64,000 nucleotides of DNA. It comes from Rhizobium sp. N324 (GTDB taxonomy: Bacteria; Pseudomonadota; Alphaproteobacteria; Rhizobiales; Rhizobiaceae). Positions within the stretch are counted from its first letter, which is position 1. Every line of letters begins with the position of its first letter. Under the pieces are notes generated by a model. The model was not told where the DNA came from, searched no databases, and saw only the letters and a program-made list of their open reading frames with translations. This document shows positions 46,502 to 55,796 of the stretch, in pieces. The DNA lies in assembly GCF_001664485.1 (NCBI RefSeq), contig NZ_CP013630.1:65001-129000 (forward strand), in the 5' to 3' direction. The position numbers and the translations under genes are program-made.

Positions 46502-46524
46502 GCACGCGGCAGTCTGCCGCGTGC
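46502..46524. terminator. Hairpin between converging slyX and gabD
   Basis: A perfect 10-bp stem (GCACGCGGCA / TGCCGCGTGC) with a GTC loop lies between two converging genes. It lacks a T tract but is strong and well placed. Confidence 0.5.
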
Positions 46525-46544
46525 ACTGCTTTCACGGAATGGTC

Positions 46545-48026
46545 TCAGACGCCGCCGATGCAGAGATATTTCATTTCCAGATAGTCGTCGGCGCCGTGGC
46601 GTGAGCCCTCGCGGCCGAGGCCGGATTGTTTGATGCCGCCGAATGGCGCGGTCTCGGAGGACATGATGCCGGTGTTGATGCCGATCATGCCATATTCCAG
46701 CGCCTCCGCCACCCGCCAGACCTTCTTCAGGTCGCCGGCATAGAAGTAGGCGGCAAGGCCGAATTCCGTATCATTGGCTTGAGCGATGACATCCTCGGCC
46801 GTCTCGAAACGGAAGAGCGGCGCCACCGGCCCGAAGGTTTCCTCGCGCGCCACCTTCATGCCGCGCTCAACGCCGGTCAGCACCGTCGGGGCAAAGAAGG
46901 TGCCGGCGCCGTCAATGCGTTTGCCGCCGGTCAGTACCTTGGCACCCTTGGCAAGCGCATCGCCGACATGGTCTTCCACCTTGGCAAGACCCTGCTCGTC
47001 GATCAGCGGCCCGATCTCGACCCCCGCCTGGAAGCCGTCGCCGACCGACATTGCGGCGACCTTGGCGGCAAGCTTGGCCGCGAAGGCGTCATAGACGCTC
47101 GACTGGATGTAGAGGCGGTTGGCGCAAACGCAGGTCTGGCCGGCATTGCGGTATTTGGAGGCGATCGCGCCCTCAACCGCGGCGTCGAGATCGGCATCGT
47201 CGAAGACGATGAACGGCGCATTGCCGCCGAGCTCCAGGCTCACCTTCTTGATCTGGTCAGCGCATTGCCGCATCAGGATGCGGCCGACCTCCGTCGAGCC
47301 GGTGAAGCTGATCTTGCGCACCTTGTCGTTGCCGCACAGCTCGCGGCCGATCGCCGGGCCGTCGACGCCGACGATGAGGTTGAAGACGCCGGAGGGAATG
47401 CCGGCCTGTTCGGCGAGCACGGCAAGGGCGATTGCCGTCAGCGGCGTCTGTTCGGCGGGCTTTGAGACGACCGTGCAGCCGACGGCCAGTGCCGGCGCAA
47501 TCTTGCGGGCGATCATCGCGGCCGGGAAATTCCACGGCGTGATCGTGCCGACGACGCCGACCGGTTGCTTGATGACGATCATGCGCTTGTCATTCGAAGG
47601 CGCGGGGATCGTCTCGCCATAGATTCGCTTGGCTTCTTCGGCGTACCATTCGACATAGGACGCGGCATACAGGATCTCGCCGCGCGCTTCCGCGAAAGGC
47701 TTGCCCATTTCGGCGGTCAGGATCGCGGCGAGCGCGTCCGCATTGGCGACCATCAGATCGAACCATTTGCGCAGGATGGCGCTGCGCTCCTTGGCCGGGC
47801 GGGCAGCCCAGGCCGGCTGGGCGGCATAGGCCGCATCGATCGCCGCCCGCGTCTCGGCAGCCCCCATATCGGGCAGCGAAGCGAGCAGCTCGCCCGTTGC
47901 AGGGTTGAGCACGTCGAAGGTCTTTGAGGCATCGCCCGATGTCCAGACGCCGTTGATATAGCCCGCAGCGCGCAGGAACGGCGAAGAGAAGGGAACGTGC
48001 CTTGTCAGGGCGGTGGTGAAAGCCAT
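46545..48026 (-). CDS. gabD: Succinate-semialdehyde dehydrogenase
   Basis: A 493-aa aldehyde dehydrogenase. It has the proline-tryptophan-asparagine segment VVGTITPWNFPAAMIARKIAPAL, Gly-rich FTGSTEVG, catalytic Glu in LELGGNAPFIVFDDADLD, catalytic Cys in NAGQTCVCANRLYIQSS, and EETFGPVAPLFRF. The PWNFP, SKPAEQTPLTA and C-terminal SGLGREGSRHGADDYLEMKYLCIGG sequences are characteristic of GabD. It oxidises succinate semialdehyde to succinate in the GABA shunt, and stands 60 bp downstream of gabT on the same strand. Confidence 0.95.
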   Translation of the reverse strand: MAFTTALTRHVPFSSPFLRAAGYINGVWTSGDASKTFDVLNPATGELLASLPDMGAAETRAAIDAAYAAQPAWAARPAKERSAILRKWFDLMVANADALAAILTAEMGKPFAEARGEILYAASYVEWYAEEAKRIYGETIPAPSNDKRMIVIKQPVGVVGTITPWNFPAAMIARKIAPALAVGCTVVSKPAEQTPLTAIALAVLAEQAGIPSGVFNLIVGVDGPAIGRELCGNDKVRKISFTGSTEVGRILMRQCADQIKKVSLELGGNAPFIVFDDADLDAAVEGAIASKYRNAGQTCVCANRLYIQSSVYDAFAAKLAAKVAAMSVGDGFQAGVEIGPLIDEQGLAKVEDHVGDALAKGAKVLTGGKRIDGAGTFFAPTVLTGVERGMKVAREETFGPVAPLFRFETAEDVIAQANDTEFGLAAYFYAGDLKKVWRVAEALEYGMIGINTGIMSSETAPFGGIKQSGLGREGSRHGADDYLEMKYLCIGGV

Positions 48027-48089
48027 GTCATATCTCCTTGGGAGCGGCTGCCTGTTGCCGGCAGCCGTTGTAATCCGGTACCTGTCGCG

Positions 48090-49370
48090 TCACTTGGCCG
48101 AACTCGCTTCCAGCATCGAGGCCTTGAGAATGTCGAGCGCCTCGCCGAAGACTTCGTCCTGGATGGTGATCGGCGCGAGGAAGCGGATGACGTTGCCGTG
48201 GACGCCGCAGGTGAGCAGGATCAGCCCCTTGTCGAGCGCGATCAGCCGCACCCGGTTGGCGAAATCGGCGCTCGGCAATCCCGTCGTCCGGTCGTTGAAT
48301 TCGACGGCGTTCATGAAGCCAGGGCCACGGATATCGGCGATCTCGGGCACCGTCTCGCGCAGCGATTCCAGCCGCTGCTTCAGCCGTCCGCCAAGCAGGT
48401 TGGCGCGGCCGCAGAGATCTTCGTCCTGGATGACGTCGAGCACGGCGTGGGCGGCGGCGATGCCGAGCGGATTGCCGCCATAGGTGCCGCCGAGACCGCC
48501 CGGTCCTGGCGCGTCCATGATCTCGGCGCGGCCGGTGACGGCGGCGAGCGGAAAACCGCCGGCAAGGCTCTTTGCCATCGTCGTCAGGTCGGCCGCCACC
48601 TCGTGATGATCCATGGCGAACATCTTACCGGTGCGGGCAAAACCGGTCTGCACCTCGTCGGCGATCAGCAGGATGCCGTGCTGGTCGCAGAGTTCGCGCA
48701 GCGCCTTCATGAAGGCGGCGGGGGCGGCGTAGAAACCGCCTTCGCCCTGCACCGGCTCGATGATGATGGCCGCGACCCGCTGCGGATCGACATCGGCGGC
48801 AAAGAGCTTCTTCAGCGCCGCAAGCGACTGATCGGCGGTGACGCCGTGCAGTTCGACCGGGAAAGGAACGTGGAACACATCGCCCGGCATGGCGCCGAAG
48901 CCGACCTTGTAGGGCACGACCTTGCCGGTCAGCGCCATGCCCATGAAGGTTCGGCCATGGAAGCCGCCGCCAAAGGCGATGACGGCCGAGCGGCCGGTGG
49001 CCGCACGCGCGATCTTGACGGCGTTTTCGACCGCTTCGGCGCCCGTGGTGACGAAGATCGTCTTCTTCTCGAAGGCGCCCGGCAGCAGCGCGTTCAACCG
49101 TTCGGCAAGGCTGACATAGTTTTCGTAGGGAACAACCTGGTGGCAGGTATGGGTGAAATGGTCGAGCTGATCCTTGACCGCCGCGATGACTTTGGGGTGG
49201 CGGTGTCCGGTATTGAGAACGGCGATGCCGGCCGCGAAATCGATATAGCGGCGGCCCTCCTTGTCCCAGATCTCGGCATTCTCCGCACGGTCGGCATAGA
49301 TCTGGGTCGTCATGCCGACACCGCGGGAAATGGCGGCGTTCTTCCGGTCGGTAAGGCTTGTCGCGGTCAT
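48090..49370 (-). CDS. gabT: 4-aminobutyrate aminotransferase
   Basis: A 426-aa class III PLP aminotransferase: FVTTGAEAVENAVKIARAATGR, IAFGGGFHGRTFMGMALTGK, IIIEPVQGEGGFYAAPAAFM, ILLIADEVQTGFARTGKMFAMDHHEV, TMAKSLAGGFPLAAVTGRAEIMD (Lys-PLP) and GGTYGGNPLGIAAAHAVLDVI. It transfers the amino group of GABA to 2-oxoglutarate. ATG 49370 has AGGAG upstream. It is divergent from a MerR-XRE-cupin regulator, with a palindrome between. Confidence 0.95.
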   Translation of the reverse strand: MTATSLTDRKNAAISRGVGMTTQIYADRAENAEIWDKEGRRYIDFAAGIAVLNTGHRHPKVIAAVKDQLDHFTHTCHQVVPYENYVSLAERLNALLPGAFEKKTIFVTTGAEAVENAVKIARAATGRSAVIAFGGGFHGRTFMGMALTGKVVPYKVGFGAMPGDVFHVPFPVELHGVTADQSLAALKKLFAADVDPQRVAAIIIEPVQGEGGFYAAPAAFMKALRELCDQHGILLIADEVQTGFARTGKMFAMDHHEVAADLTTMAKSLAGGFPLAAVTGRAEIMDAPGPGGLGGTYGGNPLGIAAAHAVLDVIQDEDLCGRANLLGGRLKQRLESLRETVPEIADIRGPGFMNAVEFNDRTTGLPSADFANRVRLIALDKGLILLTCGVHGNVIRFLAPITIQDEVFGEALDILKASMLEASSAK

Positions 49371-49406
49371 CGATGCGCTCCTGGCTGAAAGGGATCTGGA
49401 ATTATC

Positions 49407-49423
49407 TTGCAGAAATTCTGCAA
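49407..49423. promoter_or_regulatory. 17-bp palindrome, likely operator for the gab regulator
   Basis: TTGCAGAAATTCTGCAA is a perfect palindrome about a central A, 37 bp upstream of the gabT start and 114 bp from the divergent regulator start. Position suggests autoregulation and control of gabT. Confidence 0.6.
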
Positions 49424-49536
49424 TCGCTATCGAAATTCCTACATTTTTCCTGTAAGAAAACAAGAGCCATTTTTTGCTTCAAACATCATGTGTTTTGATG
49501 AATGCTCGCACGCGATTGGAATCAGGGATATTTCGG

Positions 49537-50346
49537 ATGAATGATAGCGGGCCTGTACGCTACAAGGTGGCCGAGGCCGCGCGGTTGGCGGGCGTTTCGG
49601 CTTCGACGCTGCGGCTGTGGGAAAGCCAGGGTCTGCTCGTTCCCGGCCGTTCGCAAACCGGCCATCGGCAATACAGCGCCGACGATCTGGCGCGCTTGAA
49701 GCGCATTTCCTGGTATCGTGTCGAGCGCGGCCTCAATCCCGCGGCCATCCGCGAGGCGCTGGAGGCCGAGGAGCCGTCCGCCGATGGCGCGGAGACAAGC
49801 CAGGGCACCGGCCTCGGCCGCAAGCTGCGCAGCCTGCGCCACGCGAGCAGCAAGACGCTGGATCAGGTGGCCGGCGACATCGGCATCACCGCTTCGACCC
49901 TCTCGACCCTGGAGCGCACCTCGCAGGGGGTCAGCTTCAAGCTCCTGCATGACCTCGCCGAGTATTACGGCACCACCGTCTCGCGCCTGTCCGGCGAAGA
50001 AACCGAGGATGGATCGGCTGTGGTGCGCTCAGGCGAATGGCGTAATTGGCCGGAAACGACGCCGGGCGTTACGGTGCAGCTGCTTGCCGAAGGCCGCAGG
50101 ATGATGGATTGCCATCGTTTCGTGCTGGCGCCGGGTGCCGCCAGCGAAGGCGCCTATCGTCACGAGGGCGAGGAGTTCATGCACGTTCTGTCCGGCCGGC
50201 TCGAACTGGTGCTCGACAGCGATCAATTCTTCGATCTCGGCCCGGGCGATTCGCTTTATTTCGAAAGCCGCCGCTACCATTCCTGGCGCAACCGCCACGA
50301 CGGCGAAACCGTGCTGCTCTGGATCAACACGCCGCCGACATTCTGA
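49537..50346 (+). CDS. Three-domain regulator: MerR HTH + XRE HTH + cupin
   Basis: A 269-aa protein. A MerR-type HTH spans residues about 8-75 (YKVAEAARLAGVSASTLRLWESQGLLVPGRSQTGHRQYSADDLARLKRISWYR). An XRE-type HTH spans about 90-150 (LGRKLRSLRHASSKTLDQVAGDIGITASTLSTLERTSQGVSFKLLHDLAEYYGT). A cupin spans about 185-268 (EGAYRHEGEEFMHVLSGRLELVLDSDQFFDLGPGDSLYFESRRYHSWRN). Two DNA-binding domains in one polypeptide is unusual. The cupin may sense a small ligand or metal. ATG 49537 is chosen; 49498 is possible but lacks a binding site. It is divergent from gabT and is the likely controller of gabT-gabD. Confidence 0.88.
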   Translation: MNDSGPVRYKVAEAARLAGVSASTLRLWESQGLLVPGRSQTGHRQYSADDLARLKRISWYRVERGLNPAAIREALEAEEPSADGAETSQGTGLGRKLRSLRHASSKTLDQVAGDIGITASTLSTLERTSQGVSFKLLHDLAEYYGTTVSRLSGEETEDGSAVVRSGEWRNWPETTPGVTVQLLAEGRRMMDCHRFVLAPGAASEGAYRHEGEEFMHVLSGRLELVLDSDQFFDLGPGDSLYFESRRYHSWRNRHDGETVLLWINTPPTF

Positions 50347-50450
50347 TCCACCGCCAGAGGAAGCGGTTTCGCATTTTGCGGCTTTGCGCTATAGCGCTAA
50401 AACACGATCTCAGGCCGGTTCAGCCTGACATCCCAGGGAAAGACAGTCTT

Positions 50451-51077
50451 ATGGCCGCCACCATACGTTATCACGAAGGCGATATATCAGCGGCCGATGC
50501 CGCCCGCTACACCGGCGCGGTCGCCATCGATACCGAAACGCTCGGCCTGGTGCCGCGCCGGGACCGGCTCTGCGTCGTCCAGCTTTCGCCGGGTGACGGC
50601 ACCGCCGACGTCATCCGCATCGCCGCCGGCCAGAAAGAGGCCCCCAATCTTGTCGCTTTGCTCGAAGATCCGACCCATCAGAAGATCTTCCATTATGGCC
50701 GCTTCGATATTGCCGTGCTCTTCCACACTTTCGGTGTCACGACGAACCCCGTCTTCTGCACCAAGATCGCATCGCGCCTGATCCGCACCTATACGGATCG
50801 GCATGGCCTCAAGGACAATCTCAAGGAGATGCTCGACGTCGATATTTCCAAGACGCAGCAATCTTCCGATTGGGCGGCCGAGACGCTGTCTCCGGCCCAG
50901 CTCGAATATGCCGCTTCCGATGTGCTTTATCTCCACGCGTTGCGCGACAAGCTGACGGCACGCTTGATCCGCGACGGCCGCTTCGACCATGCGACGGCCT
51001 GCTTCGCATTCCTGCCGACCCGCGCCAAGCTCGACCTGCTCGGCTGGGAAGAGGCCGATATCTTCGCCCATAGCTGA
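50451..51077 (+). CDS. rnd: Ribonuclease D-like 3'-5' exonuclease
   Basis: A 208-aa protein consisting of the DEDDy exonuclease domain only: DTETLGL (Asp, Glu, about 25-27), FHYGRFDIAVLFHTFGV (Asp, about 84), and EYAASDVLYLHALRDKL with the Tyr-x-x-x-Asp motif. The HRDC domains of full-length RNase D are absent, as is usual for the short alphaproteobacterial form. It trims 3' ends of stable RNAs. ATG 50451 has a modest GGGA upstream. Confidence 0.9.
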   Translation: MAATIRYHEGDISAADAARYTGAVAIDTETLGLVPRRDRLCVVQLSPGDGTADVIRIAAGQKEAPNLVALLEDPTHQKIFHYGRFDIAVLFHTFGVTTNPVFCTKIASRLIRTYTDRHGLKDNLKEMLDVDISKTQQSSDWAAETLSPAQLEYAASDVLYLHALRDKLTARLIRDGRFDHATACFAFLPTRAKLDLLGWEEADIFAHS

Positions 51078-51306
51078 GTAAAGCAGCTGCGACACGCAGA
51101 CAGACAAAGGCCGTGGACTGGCGTGTCCGAGGCGTTAGCGATTCGTTAACGCCTCTTTTCTAAAATTCCCCTTATATTTATGCATTTCGATGACGCCGGT
51201 ACTGCGTCATGCGGATAGGAGGATCTGCTGGGATGCAAGGGGGCCGGATGAGCACGGTCCTTTTATAGAGCCTGCTTTCATCGTCACTTTACGAAAGGAG
51301 CATGCC

Positions 51307-52866
51307 ATGTTGACTCCCGTTCGTGCAGCGTCCAATGCAAGCTTTTCGTCCCAAGGCCAGACTGCGGCAATCGTCGCCGGCGGCCTCGGTCGTTCTGTGA
51401 TTGCTCCAGCGCCGGTCAACCCCGTCGAAGCCGCCGATCTGAATTCCGCTATTGCCGGCAAACTCAGTATCCTGCTCCTTGCCGCACGCGAGCGCATGAT
51501 CGAAGCCCTTTTCGACGCCATCGATGCGGCCGGCCGCGCGATCTCGCTGGATCGCGGCGAGGACGAGAGCAATCTTGCCTTCGCCTCCCGGCTTGCCGAT
51601 GCCATCCAGCGGCTGCCGGCCGCCAGGATCGACGAAGTCGAGCGCCAACTCACCGAGCAAGGCCACAGCCTGCCGCTTCGGATGATCGCCGCAGCGCTGA
51701 AGAATCCCGCGGGCCCGGAGGCGGCGCGCATCGTCGCCTATCTGGAAATCGTCCGCTACAAGGATCGCGATCTCGCCGCCCGCGCCGTCGTGCGCTCCTA
51801 TGGCCAGAACGACGCTTCGCCGATGCGCGCCGAAGCCCGGCCGGAGATCCAGCTGCATGAGAATCATTCGCCTGCCGCCATGCGCCAGCCGGCAGACAAG
51901 CCGTCCGCGCCCGCCAGTGCGCTGAGCGAGACCGCGGCGCTGGCGACGGCTGAGGAAGCGGTGATCGCCGAGGCCGTGGACGCTGCCGATCCGGAAACGC
52001 CGCGGCGTGAAAACCGGGCTCAGTCCGCAGCGGCAAGCGCGGTCGCGTCGGAAGAATCCGAGCCGCAGGAGATCGACGCCGCGCCAGCCTTGCCGGTCGA
52101 AGCCGCAGCGGCTGAGGACGCGCGGGAAACGCCGGAGGCGCCTGCAATCCAGCCGCGCGCCATGCCGGAAAAAGGCGATCCCGTCATTCCCAGGAATTGG
52201 ACGGGAATTGTCGCTTCGATGACCGAAGAGGTCTCCGAGATGATCGTCACCATCATCCGCGAGCAAGACGCCGAAACCGTGCCGGAGAATGGTCCCGTCG
52301 AAGCGGCCGTGGAGATCGATGCGATTCTCGATGATGCCGTCATCAGCGATGCCACCGAAACCTTGATCCGGCAGCCGGCGGAACCCGCAGCGCCCGATGC
52401 GCGCGCCGCCGCAGCGCCGCGCGCCTCGCCGGTGGAAACGGAGATTGTGGCTGCCCGCCAGCCGAAAGAGATTGCCGCGCCGCCAATGATGCCGCTTCCC
52501 GAGACGGCCGAGGCTGCCTATCTACCGCTCGCGGCAAGGATGCCGGAGGGATTTGCCTATACGCAGCTGCCCTATCAGTTTGCCAAGGATGTCCCGCCGA
52601 ACGAGAAGGCCGGTGAAGCCAGCCACCAAAATCCGCATCATCACGACGAGGCGCCGCCAGACCAACAGCAAGAGAATCTGCAGCAGGAAAATCAGCAGCA
52701 GGCGCAGTCCGGCGCCGGGGATGTGGCGGCCGATGCCGAAGCAGCCAGTGCGGGGCCTCAGCGCAGGACGCCGAGGATGATTGATGCCGAGCCGACGCCT
52801 TATCAGTCCGGCGCGGCCGCCGACCCTGTTTACGCGCTCTATCAGCGCATGGTCGGCTGGGAGTAA
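51307..52866 (+). CDS. Ala/Glu-rich unknown protein
   Basis: A 519-aa protein. The N-terminal about 170 residues are ordered and helical (IAGKLSILLLAARERMIEALFDAIDAAGRAI, RIDEVERQLTEQGHSLPLRMIAAALKNP, YKDRDLAARAVVRSYGQND). The rest is Ala/Glu/Pro-rich and probably disordered, with a late His-rich and Gln-rich patch (NPHHHDEAPPDQQQENLQQENQQQ). The C-terminus ends DPVYALYQRMVGWE. No family is recognised. ATG 51307 has AAGGAG upstream and is preferred over 51190. A strong terminator follows. Confidence 0.7.
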   Translation: MLTPVRAASNASFSSQGQTAAIVAGGLGRSVIAPAPVNPVEAADLNSAIAGKLSILLLAARERMIEALFDAIDAAGRAISLDRGEDESNLAFASRLADAIQRLPAARIDEVERQLTEQGHSLPLRMIAAALKNPAGPEAARIVAYLEIVRYKDRDLAARAVVRSYGQNDASPMRAEARPEIQLHENHSPAAMRQPADKPSAPASALSETAALATAEEAVIAEAVDAADPETPRRENRAQSAAASAVASEESEPQEIDAAPALPVEAAAAEDARETPEAPAIQPRAMPEKGDPVIPRNWTGIVASMTEEVSEMIVTIIREQDAETVPENGPVEAAVEIDAILDDAVISDATETLIRQPAEPAAPDARAAAAPRASPVETEIVAARQPKEIAAPPMMPLPETAEAAYLPLAARMPEGFAYTQLPYQFAKDVPPNEKAGEASHQNPHHHDEAPPDQQQENLQQENQQQAQSGAGDVAADAEAASAGPQRRTPRMIDAEPTPYQSGAAADPVYALYQRMVGWE

Positions 52867-52886
52867 CATCTTTACCGCCTGAAAAT

Positions 52887-52920
52887 GAAGAACCCGCCGG
52901 ATCGCTCCGGCGGGTTCTTC
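52887..52920. terminator. Bidirectional terminator before rpsA
   Basis: A perfect 15-bp stem (GAAGAACCCGCCGGA / TCCGGCGGGTTCTTC) with a TCGC loop, partly T-rich on its 3' side, lies between converging genes and ends both. Confidence 0.85.
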
Positions 52921-52942
52921 AATTCAAAGGCGGATGCGAGGC

Positions 52943-54646
52943 TTATTCGCCGCCGCGGTTCTTGAGCGCTGCGCCCAGAATGTCGCCGAGTGAAGCGCCG
53001 CTGTCGGACGAACCGAACTGAGCAACGGCTTCCTTCTCTTCCGCAATCTCCAGAGCCTTGATGGACAGCATGATCTTGCGGTCCTTCTTGGAGAAGTTGG
53101 TGACGCGGGCATCGAAGACCTGGCCGACCGAGAAGCGCTCGGGGCGCTGTTCGTCGCGGTCGCGGGCGAGGTCGGCGCGACGGATGAACGAAGTGATGTC
53201 CTCGTGGTTAACGAGCTTCACTTCGACGCCGCCGTCGTTGACCGCGATGACTTCGCAGGAAACGACTGCATTCTTGCGCAGGTCGCCCGATGCAGCGGCG
53301 TCGCCGACCGCATCCTTGCCGAGCTGCTTGATGCCGAGCGAGATGCGTTCCTTCTCGACATCGACGTCGAGAACGACGGCCTTGACGACGTCACCCTTGT
53401 TGAACTCCTCGATGACCTGTTCGCCCGGACGGTTCCAGTCGAGGTCGGAGAGGTGCACCATGCCGTCGACGTCGCCGTCGAGACCGATGAACAGGCCGAA
53501 TTCGGTCTTGTTCTTGACTTCGCCTTCGACTTCAGTGCCGGCCGGATGGCTGCGGGCGAATGCTGCCCACGGATTTTCCAGCGTCTGCTTGAGGCCGAGC
53601 GAAATACGGCGCTTGGACGGGTCGACTTCGAGAACGACGACTTCGACTTCCTGGCTCGTGGACAGGATCTTGCCGGGGTGAACGTTCTTCTTGGTCCAGG
53701 ACATTTCCGAGATATGGATCAGGCCTTCGATGCCCGGCTCCAGCTCGACGAATGCACCGTAGTCGGTGATATTCGTGACGGTACCGGAAATCTTCTTGCC
53801 TTCCGGATACTTGGCCTGGATGCCATCCCACGGATCGCTCTCGAGCTGCTTCATGCCGAGCGAGATGCGGTGGGTTTCCTGGTTGATGCGGATGATCTGA
53901 ACCTTGACCTGCTGGCCGATGTTCAGGATTTCCGACGGATGGTTGACGCGGCGCCATGCCATGTCGGTGACGTGCAGCAGGCCGTCGATACCGCCGAGGT
54001 CGACGAACGCACCGTAATCGGTGATGTTCTTGACGACACCGTCGACAACCTGGCCTTCTTCGAGGTTCTGAACGATTTCAGAACGCTGCTCGGCACGGGA
54101 TTCTTCCAGAACCGTACGGCGCGAAACCACGATGTTGCCGCGGCGCTTGTCCATCTTGAGGATTTCGAAGGGCTGCGGGTTGTGCATCAGCGGAGTAACG
54201 TCGCGGATCGGGCGGATATCGACTTGCGAACGTGGCAGGAAGGCGATCGCACCGTCGAGATCGACGGTGAAGCCGCCCTTGACCTGGTTGAAGATCACGC
54301 CTTCGACGCGCTCGCCGGCTTCGAACTTGGCTTCGAGCTTGACCCAGCTCTCTTCGCGGCGAGCCTTCTCGCGCGACAGAACGGCTTCGCCGAGCGCGTT
54401 TTCGATACGCTCGACGTAAACTTCGACTTCATCGCCAACCTTGAGCTGGCCATCCTTGGCGCGGGCGCCGAATTCCTTGAGCGCGATGCGGCCTTCGACC
54501 TTCAGGCCGACGTCGACAACGGCGACATCCTTTTCGATGCCCGTGACGATACCCTTGGTGACATAGCCTTCGGCCAGATCGTTCTTGGCAAAGGACTCTT
54601 CGAGAAGGGCCGCGAAATCCTCGCGAGAGGGAGTAGCTACTGACAT
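52943..54646 (-). CDS. rpsA: 30S ribosomal protein S1
   Basis: A 567-aa protein with six S1 RNA-binding repeats, each recognisable by a G-x-V-x-x-(I/V)-x-D-(Y/F)-G-(A/V)-F-V-(D/E) pattern (e.g. GVVKNITDYGAFVDLGGIDGLLHVTDMAW, GTVTNITDYGAFVELEPGIEGLIHISEMSW). It binds mRNA on the small ribosomal subunit. ATG 54646 has AGGAGA upstream; the longer frame is not needed. It follows cmk, the standard order in alphaproteobacteria. Confidence 0.97.
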   Translation of the reverse strand: MSVATPSREDFAALLEESFAKNDLAEGYVTKGIVTGIEKDVAVVDVGLKVEGRIALKEFGARAKDGQLKVGDEVEVYVERIENALGEAVLSREKARREESWVKLEAKFEAGERVEGVIFNQVKGGFTVDLDGAIAFLPRSQVDIRPIRDVTPLMHNPQPFEILKMDKRRGNIVVSRRTVLEESRAEQRSEIVQNLEEGQVVDGVVKNITDYGAFVDLGGIDGLLHVTDMAWRRVNHPSEILNIGQQVKVQIIRINQETHRISLGMKQLESDPWDGIQAKYPEGKKISGTVTNITDYGAFVELEPGIEGLIHISEMSWTKKNVHPGKILSTSQEVEVVVLEVDPSKRRISLGLKQTLENPWAAFARSHPAGTEVEGEVKNKTEFGLFIGLDGDVDGMVHLSDLDWNRPGEQVIEEFNKGDVVKAVVLDVDVEKERISLGIKQLGKDAVGDAAASGDLRKNAVVSCEVIAVNDGGVEVKLVNHEDITSFIRRADLARDRDEQRPERFSVGQVFDARVTNFSKKDRKIMLSIKALEIAEEKEAVAQFGSSDSGASLGDILGAALKNRGGE

Positions 54647-54822
54647 AAAATCTCCTGCGTGTCCTGGATAGGAAGCGGACACGTATGCGCCGGTTGGTTT
54701 GCGTTGAACGGGCCTGAACCCAGTCCGCCCTCTTTCACGAAGGCAATCCGGCGCTTGGACGGAATTTCAGGCTGCTGTATGAAAAGCGATCCATGCGTCT
54801 GAGCATGCAAAATCGCTTCAAT

Positions 54823-55470
54823 TTAGGCATTTCGGCTCAAGACCGCATCGATGATCGATTGTGCGGCTTGAAACGCGGCCTCTATACTCATTTCCGACGT
54901 ATCAAGCAAGTGCGCATCGACTGCTGGTTTCAAAGGGCTGTCGGCCCGTCCCATGTCGCGTTCGTCGCGCCGCTTGACGTCTTCGAAAATCGCATCGAAA
55001 TCCGCCGTCGCACCTCGGCCGATGATCTCGTCGTAACGGCGTCTTGCCCGCACCTCCGCCGTCGCCGTCACATAGAGCTTCACCGGTGCATCAGGGCAGA
55101 CGACCGTGCCGATATCGCGCCCGTCGAGCACCGTTCCCGGTGCTTTCGTCGCAAACCGGCGCTGCGCCTCGACCAGCGCCCGTCGCACCGCCGGCATGAC
55201 GGCGATTGTCGAAGCGGCTTCGCCGATCTCATGTTCGGAAAGTATATCGCGATCCAGCCCGGCGAGTTCAACCTCCCGTGCGATCTTTTCCGCCACCGCC
55301 TCGTCGTTAAGGGGCAGGCCGGCGTCGAGCAGCGCCTTGGCCGTGGCGCGATAGGTCAGGCCGGTGTCGAGATGGTGGAAGCCGTATTGCTCGGCGATGC
55401 GGCGCGAAAGCGTGCCCTTGCCGGCCGCTGCCGGGCCATCGACGGCGATGGTGAAAGTCTTGCTGTTCAT
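54823..55470 (-). CDS. cmk: Cytidylate kinase
   Basis: A 215-aa protein with P-loop GPAAAGKGT at about residues 12-20, the CMP-binding [11 protein letters not shown] segment, [15 protein letters not shown] loop ([22 protein letters not shown]) and [16 protein letters not shown]. It phosphorylates CMP/dCMP. ATG 55470 follows AGGATCGAC and gives a normal-length enzyme; an upstream extension in frame to 55701 is not family sequence. In most relatives aroA lies just upstream of cmk, and it is absent here. Confidence 0.93.
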   Translation of the reverse strand: MNSKTFTIAVDGPAAAGKGTLSRRIAEQYGFHHLDTGLTYRATAKALLDAGLPLNDEAVAEKIAREVELAGLDRDILSEHEIGEAASTIAVMPAVRRALVEAQRRFATKAPGTVLDGRDIGTVVCPDAPVKLYVTATAEVRARRRYDEIIGRGATADFDAIFEDVKRRDERDMGRADSPLKPAVDAHLLDTSEMSIEAAFQAAQSIIDAVLSRNA

Positions 55471-55796
55471 GTGTCGATCCTGGGGCACCTGGCTGAAAGG
55501 CGGCGGCGCAACGCCTTCAACACGTAATGCTTTGTAAAGTCGCAGCATTTTCTGCGCAAGCCCGATCCTTCCGGCGACGATCTTCGCCCGCCTCTGCTGC
55601 TGCGGCGGCTCGTTACCATAAACCCACCGGCCGGTCATCCGCCGGCGCCGGAAATAGCTTGCGCTCCGAACATAAAGTTTGGCTTTGACATGGGAAGCCA
55701 CAGCGATTAAGGGGACCGGCTTATAAATTCCGATGGAACGCCGGCTTGAACGGCATTTGCCGAATCTCGGATTCGGCCATTCTCACGAGGCTTATA
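55471..55796. other. Intergenic region upstream of cmk
   Basis: A gap of 326 bp, divergent between cmk and the FYDLN-acid gene. No gene or known repeat is seen. No recognisable fragment of aroA, which in relatives occupies this place, was found in any frame. Confidence 0.5.

Noticed and set aside
50386..50397. Palindrome GCGCTATAGCGC upstream of rnd as a regulatory site
   Set aside because: It is short, GC-rich by background and not repeated near another start; no basis for an operator.
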